Assembly: GCA_030144725.1 (NCBI GenBank)
Contig: JASKMD010000002.1
Location: 3,365,086 to 3,429,085 of the forward strand
DNA: 64,000 nucleotides
DNA from: Haematococcus lacustris
Taxonomy: Eukaryota; Chlorophyta; Chlorophyceae; Chlamydomonadales; Haematococcaceae
Reading direction: 5' to 3'
The notes below the pieces were generated by a model that had not been told where the DNA came from, ran no database searches, and was given only the letters and a program-made list of their open reading frames with translations. Of the stretch, positions 1 to 8,407 are shown piece by piece; the stretch's first letter is position 1, and every line of letters starts with the position of its first letter. Made by a program: the position numbers and the translations under genes.

Positions 1-697
1 GCATCAGCAGTGGCTGGCAGCAGGGCGAGGAGTGTTCAATGCTGGCAGTCATCAGCAGTGGCTGGCAGCAGGGCGAGGAGGGTTCAATGCTGGCAGTCAT
101 CAGCAGTGGCTGGCAGCAGGGCGAGGAGGGTTTAATGCTGGTAGGCATCAGCAGTGGCTGGCAGCAGGGCGAGGAGGGTTTAATGCTGGCAGGCATCAGC
201 AGTGGCTGGCAGCAGGGCGAGGAGGGTTTAATGCTGGCAGGCATCAGCAGTGGCTGGCAGCAGGGCGAGGAGGGTTTAATGCTGGCAGGCATCAGCAGTG
301 GCTGGCAGCAGGGCGAGGAGGGTTTAATGCTGGCAGGCATCAGCAGTGGCTGGCAGCAGGGCGAGGAGGGTTTAATGCTGGCAGGCATCAGCAGTGGCTG
401 GCAGCAGGGCGAGGAGGGTTTAATGCTGGCAGGCATCAGCAGTGGCTGGCAGCAGGGCGAGGAGTGTTCAATGCTGGCAGTCATCAGCAGTGGCTGGCAG
501 CAGGGCGAGGAGGGTTCAATGCTGGCAGTCATCAGCAGTGGCTGGCAGCAGGGCGAGGAGGGTTTAATGCTGGTAGGCATCAGCAGTGGCTGGCAGCAGG
601 GCGAGGAGGGTTTAATGCTGGTAGGCATCAGCAGTGGCTGGCAGCAGGGCGAGGAGGGTTTAATGCTGGCAGGCATCAGCAGTGGCTGGCAGCGGGG
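1..697. repeat. 48-bp tandem repeat, about 14.5 copies
   Basis: Nearly identical 48-bp monomers (core GGCTGGCAGCAGGGCGAGGA) run from the window edge to about 697. Because 48 is divisible by 3, more than one forward frame stays open (16-residue peptide repeats); I see no sign that these are genes. Variant monomers recur in order: the TGTTCA variant at 33 and again at 465, 432 bp apart, which is exactly 9 monomers. The array lies upstream of the first visible SABC exon and may sit in one of its introns. Confidence 0.95.
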
Positions 698-948
698 CCA
701 CGTGGAGAGTGGCAGCAGGTATGCCGGCCACAGTCAGGGCCAGTGTCACACGCGCCAGCGCTACTGCAGAGTCCTCTCCCCGCAGGCATGTGGGGTGGGC
801 CACTCTGCTTCACATACTGGTGTGTGGAGTGGGTCATCCCGTTGGGGTAGAGCCAGGTTGGGGCCATCCTGCTCCTGCTACTAGCGAGCGGTATGCGCCA
901 CCCTGCCCTAGCCTGGCAGCCCTGAGCCTGATGTGCCCCTCACTGCAG

Positions 949-3431
949 GTGCGGGGTCTGAAGATTGACCACAGCAAGCGGGTGGCTGACCTACTGGAGC
1001 TGGTGCAGCTGGAGGGGCTGGGCGATCGCTTCCCACGCCAGCTCAGCGGTGGGCAGCGCCAGCGGGTGGCCCTGGCCCGCGCTCTGGCCAGCAATCCCAG
1101 GTCAGCTGTAGCAGGTCAGGGAAGGATCTGGGTCACAGTCAGCGTCAGGGCACTGGTGCTAGGCCCTCCTTAAGCCATGCTGCCATGAACGGGGTCTGCA
1201 GCCAGGACTTGGATCTGAGTCAGTGTCAGGGGCAGGTCTGGGTGTGCAGTGCTGGTGCCAGGGGCTGTCTATGCCATGCACCCTCATGCACGCAACCTGC
1301 AGCCTACCTCCACAGCCTAGCCTCGCCTGACCTGGCCTTGGCAGGGCTGGGCACGCCGCAATACACTGGTGACAGTCACAGCTGCAGCACCCCTCCCCTG
1401 GTCTGTGCATGCACCCTCCCACCTTGCCTCTGCGCAACAACCACACAGCTTCCAGCGCCTGCCTCTCAGAACTGTCATGTCCAAAGTGTCCCTTGTCTGA
1501 TGCTGCACAGCGACTGGTGCCCTCCTGGCCTAACTTCACCGTTCCCAGCTTCTCCCAGCTTCTCCCAGCTTCTTCGAGCTACTCCCAGCTACCCCTAGTC
1601 TCACCCCCAGCCTCAATCTCATGAATGGCCCCTGCATGGCCCCTGGGTCTTTCTCATCCCACTTTTCTCTCACACCCTCACTCCATTCCTCATGCTGACC
1701 TTGACTTGCCTCCCCTGCAGGTTGCTGCTGCTGGACGAGCCATTTGGCGCCCTGGACGCAGTCGTGCGCAAGTCGCTGCGCTCTGGGCTGAAGGAGATTG
1801 TGCGCAGCGTGGGGGTCACCACCATCATTGTCACGCATGACCAGGAAGAGGCGTTTGACCTGGCAGACAAGGTGGGTCATGTACAGCAGCAGGCAAGCAG
1901 CCCAGGTGCTGGGTTGGGCGGGGCTCCATCACCAGGGGCTGAGGCCGGAGCAGGTCAAGCCAGGCCAGATCAGGCCTGGCCAGGCCGGGGCAGGTCAAGC
2001 CAGGTCAGGTCAGGTCAGGCCAGGCCAGGTGGGGTCAGAACAGGTGGAACTAGGTGAGGAACGGGTCAGTGAAGAAGGGGAAGGCCGGCAAGAAAAGGGC
2101 TTGATGGGCTGAAAGGGCTCGTGCTGCTCGGGTCCAGGCTGGTGGGTCACGCCAACAATCTCAGCACCCAGCACCTGTACAGCAGCAAAGCTGGATTGGC
2201 TTCTCACTGCGCCTCACAGACTCGAACAGCTCAACAGTCATGCCAACACCCCTGTTATGCCACTGATACCTGCTGCCTGCTCCTTGCTCGTAAAGAAGGT
2301 GGAAGTCTGAGGCTTGCCTCCCACAGTGCGCACTGGCCTGCAACCCCTACCCTGCCTTACCTCTGCTTGCTGTGATGCTCATGTACATGCTGCCTCGCTG
2401 TCACAGCTGCTCTACTGCTTGGGTTCTGCTGCTGCTGCTGCTGTTTGGTTGTTGCCTAGGTGGTCATCTTCAACCGTGGCCGCATAGAGCAGCAAGGCTC
2501 CCCCAATGACATCATCAAGAAGCCAGCTACGCCCTTCATCATGAAATTCGTGGGAGAGACCAATCAAGTGCCCGCTACAGCGCAGGTGAGGTCCAGGGGT
2601 CCCCTGTTTTTGTACTCCTGTCAACGTACTGCCTTCACACCCTTTCACACTATGCACCAAGAACTGTACTTCACAGCAGTAGGTGATGTGTCCAACCATA
2701 GCCACATGAGCCCGCACGGACCCTTTTGGGTGAGACACCTACTTTGCGTGCAAGGTGCCTGTGCCGTTGCCCTGCACTCGCAGCTGCTGCGGAGAGTAGG
2801 GTTCCACACTGGCAAGGCATGGGCCATGTTCCGACCGTCAGACATGCAGATCAGCAAGACATGCAGCGACAAGGGCGCCGCGGCAGTTGTGGTGGAGCGA
2901 ACAAACCTGGGGTGGACGCTCAAATATCTCCTGCGCTTTGACGATGATGTGGTGGGTGGGCTTAGGATCGCCAGGGCTGGGAGGTAGGACGCACCTGAAG
3001 TGATCATTATCCGCATACATGCACAGATCATATTTGTATGTGTGGGCCGCCCTTGATAGATATGGCCGTGAACATCACGTAACTATCTCATCGGCCACTT
3101 GTACTGGGAGGTGGGGACTGCACTGCTGACTGCCGCTGTGTGTTGAAACCAACGTTGCCACAGCAGAAGCAGTGATGGGGTTTGGGGCAAGAAGGATGAG
3201 GTGTGCGTCACATTGAGCCACACACCCCATGCACCATGCAAACTGCTATGCGCCTGCCATGCAGCCTATGTGGTCATGCATCCTTTGCAGGAAGTGGAGT
3301 ACTCCGTGGCAAGGGACCAGGACGAGAGACAGTATAACTTTTCCATCGGTCAGCGAATCTTTGTTTACGTACCGCCTGAGTGCATCATGGGTTTTGAAAT
3401 GCATGAGATTGAGAGTGCACCGCTTCACTAG
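949..3431 (+). CDS. SABC: Sulfate ABC transporter ATP-binding subunit (chloroplast CysA type), 5' partial
   Basis: ATPase that powers sulfate import, by homology into the chloroplast. Exons I read: 949-1100, 1721-1871, 2460-2585, 2784-2951 and 3291-3431 (stop TAG). The splice phases agree and give 245 residues. The first exon ends the helical domain and carries the ABC signature LSGGQRQR. The second carries Walker B ([12 protein letters not shown]) and the H-loop (IVTHDQEE). The third contains [15 protein letters not shown]. The last two form the TOBE-like C-terminus ([18 protein letters not shown]). Walker A and the Q-loop are missing, so the 5' exons lie off-window or left of the 48-bp array. 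The gene is plastid-encoded in some algae; here the spliceosomal introns show that it is nuclear. The 3' end abuts LINE fragments. The family call is firm; the start of exon 2784 is the least certain boundary. Confidence 0.9.
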
Positions 3432-3550
3432 ATGCTTCCCTTACTCAACCCCGTCAGAAGTGGATGACCTGCTCGTTGAGGACTTGCAGGCTATTGTGCC
3501 TGGCATTGCTGACGGTGCATGTCGGCCCTGACCTCCCAAGCGTAAGTGGA

Positions 3551-3659
3551 GTAGATGATGGCTTACACCGCTGAAGGCCATCAGCTATTAGGCTGCCTGG
3601 CCGCCCCCTCCCCTGTAAAGGCCCAGGACTCTCTGCAACGCAATTCAGAGCGGAGATGA
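3551..3659 (-). mobile_element. 3' fragment of an older LINE copy (part 1)
   Basis: This is a diverged copy of the 3' end of the neighbouring LINE. It shares the (GAT)n-GGCTTACACCGCT motif, the GTCAGC/ATCAGC TTAGGCTG segment and the C-terminal coding end (minus strand). It is interrupted at 3660-3673 by the younger LINE and resumes at about 7570. Confidence 0.8.
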
Positions 3660-3673
3660 ACAAACAAAGATGC
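3660..3673. repeat. Target-site duplication, left copy
   Basis: The 14-bp sequence ACAAACAAAGATGC is repeated exactly at 7556-7569 and brackets the full LINE. Confidence 0.85.
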
Positions 3674-3712
3674 TGATGATGATGTGGCTTACACCGCTTA
3701 AGCCGTCAGCCG

Positions 3713-6700
3713 TTAGGCTGCTAGGCCGCCCTCCCCCTCTAGGGGTTCGGGACTTTCTGTAACGCACTTCAAAGCAAGGTGCACAAACAAAGGTGCACAT
3801 GGGCTCAACATGAAGTCATGCAAATTCTCATTATTGTTCTGTAGAGTCATGGCAAACTCCGGCTGCTCCCTGATGGAACTCGTGGCAGTGCACTCAAAGA
3901 TGAAATGCATGGCGTCATCCACTACCCCCTCTGTGCATCTGGTGCATGTGCGATCAATGAAAGTTACCCCCTCAAACCGAGCCTTCTCCACCCCCAGACC
4001 GCTGTTGCCTAACCTGAACCTAGTCAAGCTCGTGCGAACTTCTGTAGATAGCTGTCTGTTAAGCAGGTGTGGTGCCATGTGATTGATGCCAATGCCGTCC
4101 CCATGCTTGAACCATGCAGCATACGAACATCTCTCCCGATGCACCGTCTCAGGCAATCTAGGGTCTCCCTCAAACCCAACCCAACGCCTCCCCCACCTCT
4201 CGAGCCACTTCACTTCCATAGCCTTGGTGCCTAGGACCATGTCCGGGCTCAAGGTGAACTCACCCCCCATCAGCTCTCTGGCGGCAAGCTGGAACTGAGC
4301 ACTCCAGCTGGCCTGGCAACCCCTGCCTAACTCCACATCTGCCTTGATGACCCTCATTAGCAGGTCACTGTGGGATAGTTTGGCAGTGTTCCAGAACTTG
4401 CATGCAGCCCTAAGCCAGTAAAGTTGGAGGGGCAGCTGCCCCAACTCATGCAGCACCATCAGGCCTGACACTGAGCCACGTACCCTGGCAGCAAACCTGA
4501 GAAAGCTGAGCATGCGTGTTTGCACTGGGTTAGAGAGCTGCATACCGTGCCCAAGGAAGGCAGTGCCCCATACCTGGCTGCCATACAGCCCTAAGGGGAG
4601 CACAAACGCTCTAATGAGGTGACACAGGGCATAGGGATCATGCAGGACCCCATACTCTCTAGCACGCTTGCACGCCTGGCGCATGGCGAGGAACATGCCA
4701 GCCCTCATATGAGTGGCAGCAAAAGCAGGGGTGGCGCTGGGGTTGAAGTGCATGCCTAAGTACTTGAACTCTCTCACCACAGGCAGGATCTCATGCTTGT
4801 ACCGAATGCTAGGTGCTGCTGTTTGTGAGTTGCCATTGAAGACCATCACCTTTGACTTGCCCACATTGACTGTAAGGTGTTTCCTGTCTGCAAAGCCTTG
4901 AAGCTGGCAGACCAGCCGCTGCAGCCCGTGGGGCGAGGTGCTCACCAGGGTCAGGTCATCAGCATACATGAAGTGGGTGACAGGTGTGCCTTGCACCCTC
5001 ACAGCATCAACAGGACCCAGGAACTCCTTACTAATGTCGTGAACATAGAGAGCAAACAGGAGTGGGCTGGTGGGGCAGCCTTGCTTGACACCTTGGTCCG
5101 AAATCACTGGGGGGGTGCGGTGGGGGCCATCTATCAGCACATAGCTATCATCCCTATACAGACCCTCCAGGCAGGCAAGCAAGGGCTGTGGCAGCTTGAC
5201 CCCAACCCGTAAGTGCTCCCACAATTGTTGTCGAGGTATGTGGTCATAGGCCTGTTTGAAGTCAATGAAGGCAGTGTAAAGCTTGCGGTGCTTGGCATCT
5301 GCGCTAGCCTTTTGAGCGTGGACAAGATGGCGCAGAATGAACATGGGTTGCATGGTGCTGCGTCCCGGGATGAACCCAAACTGCTCAGCTGGCAGCACTT
5401 TGTGTGTCATGCACCAGGCAGTCAGCACGTGCCGCAAGACGTTAGCATACAGGCGGTACAACACACTACTCACAGCAAGCATTCTGTACTTGTTGGGGTC
5501 TGTGGGGTCTGTGTCCTTGAAGAGGGGGCTGATCCTAGCTACCTTCCAAGCCGCTGGGATAAACCCAGTGCGCATCATGCTGTGAAACCATGTGGCAAGC
5601 AGAGGGAGCAACAAGTATGTGGTAACACCCTCCTCAACTGTGCGGGCGTGCTTGATGAAGGGGGCTGGGACCCCATCCAGGCCAGGTGCTGTGTCATTGT
5701 TGAGTTCACGAAGTTGTGCTTGAACAATGGATGTGATGTTGTCAAAATGGGGCAGCTCATAGGTAGGTGCATGTGTTGTGACAGGGGCAGGGGCAGGGAC
5801 AGAGTGAGGTCTGCCTCTCCCAAGAGGGACTTGCCTGGTCCAGGCTGGCTCAGGGATCACATCAGGTGCTTCATGTGCCACAATGGTGGTTGTGAAGTAG
5901 GCCTGCAGATGCTGATGCCACTTGTCAATGGGAACCATGGACTGCTGGCGTGCGTGCTTGACTCGGAGCATCTTGAGTGCATCCCCAGGGTTGTGCTTGA
6001 GCATGTCTAGAAGCTTGGCAGCTCTGTGCTTGGACCACGCAGACTTAGCTCTCGCAACCAGCCTCCTATAGGCCTGCTTTCTAGCCCTGTAAAGGTGCAA
6101 GGCCTCCCCGCTACGCAGAGCCTGCCAGAGTGCGGCTTTAGCCTCCTTGCATGACCGGTCAAACCAGGCAGGCTTAACTGTGGTGTGCTTGTCAACACGT
6201 GCCAGCTGGCAGAGCCTTGGCTTGAGCATCCCCGCACTGCCCGCAGCCCGTGATATGATGTCATGCACAAAGCGGTTGATGGAGTCAGGGTGTGTGCCTT
6301 GCTCAACAGCCTGCTGCACAGCCATGACCTCCTCTTCCAAGGCAATAAGGGCACCCACATACCGTGCAGCCTGATCTGGCTTCAATTGCAACTGTGGGCC
6401 AGTGTGGCAGTCAGCATTGCAGGTGTGAATGGGCGTAGTGGCTTGTGCTGGTGCCTTGAAAGACAGGGTGATGGGGGAGTGGTCAAACTCATGACAAGCG
6501 TCGGGAAAGGAAGATGTGTGGCTCAAAGAGTAAACCGACTCAGACATGATGATGTGCTCCGTGCGGGTGCTAGCTCTACAGGTGCGCTGCCCCATGTCCC
6601 CATGTCCCCTGCCGGTAGTGGCAACAAGGCCTGTAGCTGACAGCACGTCAATCAACTCCCTGCCCGCTTGGTTAGACTTGGCCGGGCCAATCCTAGGCAC

Positions 6701-7228
6701 GCAAAGCTCCGGATGCTGCATGGACCAGCCATGGAGGTCACTTATCTCGCTTAGCTTGCCTAAATGAGAGTTCAGGTCACCCATCAGGAGGACATGTGGT
6801 GTGTGTGATGTAGCCTCCTGGAGCTCTAGCAGCAAGTGGTTGAAGTGCTCAGAGACATTGTGAGCGGGGGGTATGTAGCCCACACCCAGCAACACATCGC
6901 CCTCAAGCCCGCACACACACCCTGCCAGCCTGACCCAAAGCAGCTGCATGGCACTACTGGTGCGCCATAGCCTGGCGTGCCTGGCTAGCTCCTTGCGCAG
7001 CAGAAGGGCCACCCCCTGACCCGGCACCCCCTGACGTGAAACAGTAGTGTGAAAGGCACTATGGGTAGGGGCATGCTGCATGAACTCCGCTATCCTATTG
7101 CTGCGTGTCTCGCACAGAGCGATGACATCATGCTCGGCCACCAGCCTCCTAATAGCTGTGAACTTGACTGAGGTGGTGTCATGCTTAAGGCCATTCACCG
7201 CTAACCTGAACTCTCGAGGGGCGAGTCC
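3713..7228 (-). CDS. LINE ORF2: endonuclease-reverse transcriptase
   Basis: An uninterrupted frame of about 1,170 codons with stop at 3713. No ATG precedes the conserved region; the frame opens after a TAG at 7229-7231, and the first usable codon in the conserved start NGLKHD context is a GTG at 7196-7198, so translation may use reinitiation or another mechanism. The N-terminal third is an APE-like endonuclease: ALCETRSNR (catalytic E), LGVGYIPPAH, LMGDLNSHLG and FDHSPITLSF (the DH pair). The middle is a reverse transcriptase with AFIDFKQAYDHIPR, QGVKQGCPTSPLLF and the active-site FMYADDL near 4950-4975. Near the C-terminus is a Cys-Cys-His-Cys motif (CTRC-x9-H-x4-C) typical of many plant and algal LINEs. 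With no internal stops, it is a recent insertion. The exact clade cannot be fixed by eye. Confidence 0.95.
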   Translation of the reverse strand, partial: GLAPREFRLAVNGLKHDTTSVKFTAIRRLVAEHDVIALCETRSNRIAEFMQHAPTHSAFHTTVSRQGVPGQGVALLLRKELARHARLWRTSSAMQLLWVRLAGCVCGLEGDVLLGVGYIPPAHNVSEHFNHLLLELQEATSHTPHVLLMGDLNSHLGKLSEISDLHGWSMQHPELCVPRIGPAKSNQAGRELIDVLSATGLVATTGRGHGDMGQRTCRASTRTEHIIMSESVYSLSHTSSFPDACHEFDHSPITLSFKAPAQATTPIHTCNADCHTGPQLQLKPDQAARYVGALIALEEEVMAVQQAVEQGTHPDSINRFVHDIISRAAGSAGMLKPRLCQLARVDKHTTVKPAWFDRSCKEAKAALWQALRSGEALHLYRARKQAYRRLVARAKSAWSKHRAAKLLDMLKHNPGDALKMLRVKHARQQSMVPIDKWHQHLQAYFTTTIVAHEAPDVIPEPAWTRQVPLGRGRPHSVPAPAPVTTHAPTYELPHFDNITSIVQAQLRELNNDTAPGLDGVPAPFIKHARTVEEGVTTYLLLPLLATWFHSMMRTGFIPAAWKVARISPLFKDTDPTDPNKYRMLAVSSVLYRLYANVLRHVLTAWCMTHKVLPAEQFGFIPGRSTMQPMFILRHLVHAQKASADAKHRKLYTAFIDFKQAYDHIPRQQLWEHLRVGVKLPQPLLACLEGLYRDDSYVLIDGPHRTPPVISDQGVKQGCPTSPLLFALYVHDISKEFLGPVDAVRVQGTPVTHFMYADDLTLVSTSPHGLQRLVCQLQGFADRKHLTVNVGKSKVMVFNGNSQTAAPSIRYKHEILPVVREFKYLGMHFNPSATPAFAATHMRAGMFLAMRQACKRAREYGVLHDPYALCHLIRAFVLPLGLYGSQVWGTAFLGHGMQLSNPVQTRMLSFLRFAARVRGSVSGLMVLHELGQLPLQLYWLRAACKFWNTAKLSHSDLLMRVIKADVELGRGCQASWSAQFQLAARELMGGEFTLSPDMVLGTKAMEVKWLERWGRRWVGFEGDPRLPETVHRERCSYAAWFKHGDGIGINHMAPHLLNRQLSTEVRTSLTRFRLGNSGLGVEKARFEGVTFIDRTCTRCTEGVVDDAMHFIFECTATSSIREQPEFAMTLQNNNENLHDFMLSPCAPLFVHLALKCVTESPEPLEGEGGLAA

Positions 7229-7252
7229 CTAGCCCCGACCCTCTCCCACGCC

Positions 7253-7555
7253 CTAAGCCCCCACCGCCCTGAGCTTACCCGTAGGAGTCTCCCCAGACGC
7301 ACCTAACCCCGCTTGATGCCTTGTGCGGTGGTTCCCCAAAGGGGGAGAGAGTGGGCGGCTCTTGGTTGGGGAGCCTGGGGCCGAGTGGCCGCCACCCCCC
7401 AGGGGGAAGGGCGGGGGGGGGGGCAGATGGCTGAGGACTGCTGCTGTTGCTGCTGCGTTGCGCTGTGTCTGGTTGGGCAGGGTGGGGCGACCTGGTGCCA
7501 CAGTCTTAGCTGTTGTCTGGCTGGGGCCCGCTGCTGCTGCTGCTGCTGCTGCTGC
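7253..7555 (-). CDS. Possible LINE ORF1 C-terminal remnant
   Basis: An open frame rich in Pro, Ser and Ala, starting in the GCA (poly-Ala) repeat at the element's 5' end and ending at 7253, 25 bp before the ORF2 frame opens. No zinc knuckle or RRM is visible. It could be an ORF1 tail left by 5' truncation or just an open 5' UTR. Confidence 0.35.
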   Translation of the reverse strand, partial: AAAAAAAAAGPSQTTAKTVAPGRPTLPNQTQRNAAATAAVLSHLPPPPPFPLGGGGHSAPGSPTKSRPLSPPLGNHRTRHQAGLGASGETPTGKLRAVGA

Positions 7556-7569
7556 ACAAACAAAGATGC
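7556..7569. repeat. Target-site duplication, right copy
   Basis: Exact second copy of ACAAACAAAGATGC (see 3660-3673). Confidence 0.85.
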
Positions 7570-7620
7570 ACATGGGCGATAACCGAAGGCATGCAAGTTA
7601 CCATTATCGACTTCGGCATC
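7570..7620 (-). mobile_element. Older LINE copy (part 2, after the nested insertion)
   Basis: ACATGGGCGATAACCGAAGG and what follows align to the LINE stretch ACATGGGCTCAACATGAAGT at 3797-3816. This continues the fragment at 3551-3659 across the insertion. Similarity fades by about 7620. Confidence 0.7.
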
Positions 7621-7751
7621 GGTGGCAATGGTTGTTGGACGTGGATGCAATGTGGCCAGCTGCCACAGTGACGTGAGAGGGAATGGACCCATTGTCTCAA
7701 TCAAGACATCTACAACACACACAGATGCAACAGTTCCACCGCATGCGTTAG

Positions 7752-7895
7752 GTGGCTTACACCGCTTAAGCCGTCAGCCGTTAGGCTGCTTGGCCGCCCT
7801 CCCCCTCTAGGGGTTCGGGACTTTCTGTATCGCGCTTCAAAGCAAGGTGCACAAACCAAGGTGCACATGGGCTCAACATGAAGTCAGGCAAATAA
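7752..7895 (-). mobile_element. 5'-truncated LINE 3' end (third copy)
   Basis: About 145 bp closely matching 3686-3830 of the full LINE (GTGGCTTACACCGCTTAAGC through CATGAAGTCA), ending abruptly. This is a typical 5'-truncated LINE insertion. From here to 8407 I see no gene, only a short CAG run near 7985-8010. Confidence 0.85.
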
Positions 7896-8407
7896 CAACA
7901 GCACATTATTCCCCTACTAATGGGTAGGGGCTGTGTTATCTGTAATCGAACTGAATGTCGGTGACCTACAGCCGGCAAACAACAACAGCAGCAGCTGCAG
8001 CAGCAGCAAGGGATCTCCCACTCAGCCAAACTCGACAGCTACCTACCCACATGACAAGTGCAGCAGGCCCATGCTGTCACAGGCCAAGTCAACAACAGCA
8101 AGGTGTTCCATAGCTCTTTCGTTGAGAGCAGCTTGCCATGTCCATGATAATCCAAGGGCAGTGCCCGCTTGGTAAAAACGCCTTCCCTCCAAGCCCCAAG
8201 TACAGCTGGCCCATGGGCGACCCACATGAGGCGTGCCTAATCAGGCTCCAGCCAGAGTGCACTCTCAACCTCACCCTGTTAGGGCACCTCTGTGGGTGGA
8301 CCTGGGCCTGACCTGACCTGTCTGCTTTGCAGGTGCTGAAGGCGACGAAGGGGATACACCACAGCCACACAGGCACAAGGTTGTCGCCAGCCCTGCACAC
8401 CGCTTCC

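Larger units (their letters stand above)
3674..7555 (-). mobile_element. Non-LTR retrotransposon (LINE, APE-type endonuclease), nearly intact
   Basis: A 3.88-kb element on the minus strand. Its 5' end is at 7555, beginning in a GCA-repeat, and its 3' end at 3674 is a short ATC-rich tail rather than poly(A). It is flanked by a perfect 14-bp target-site duplication. It contains one long EN-RT reading frame and an upstream proline/serine-rich frame that may be the end of ORF1. The 5' end may be truncated, since no full ORF1 with a gag-like or zinc-knuckle motif is visible. The insertion is nested in an older copy of the same family. Confidence 0.9.

Noticed and set aside
1..697. CRISPR-like array
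   Set aside because: The 48-bp units are contiguous with no unique spacers, and the genome is eukaryotic.
32..884. 272- and 281-residue repeat proteins from the 48-bp array
   Set aside because: Several frames are equally open, the period is a multiple of 3, and no start context or conserved domain is seen.
5213..6010. 265-residue plus-strand frame opposite the LINE
   Set aside because: Shadow of the reverse-transcriptase frame on the minus strand.
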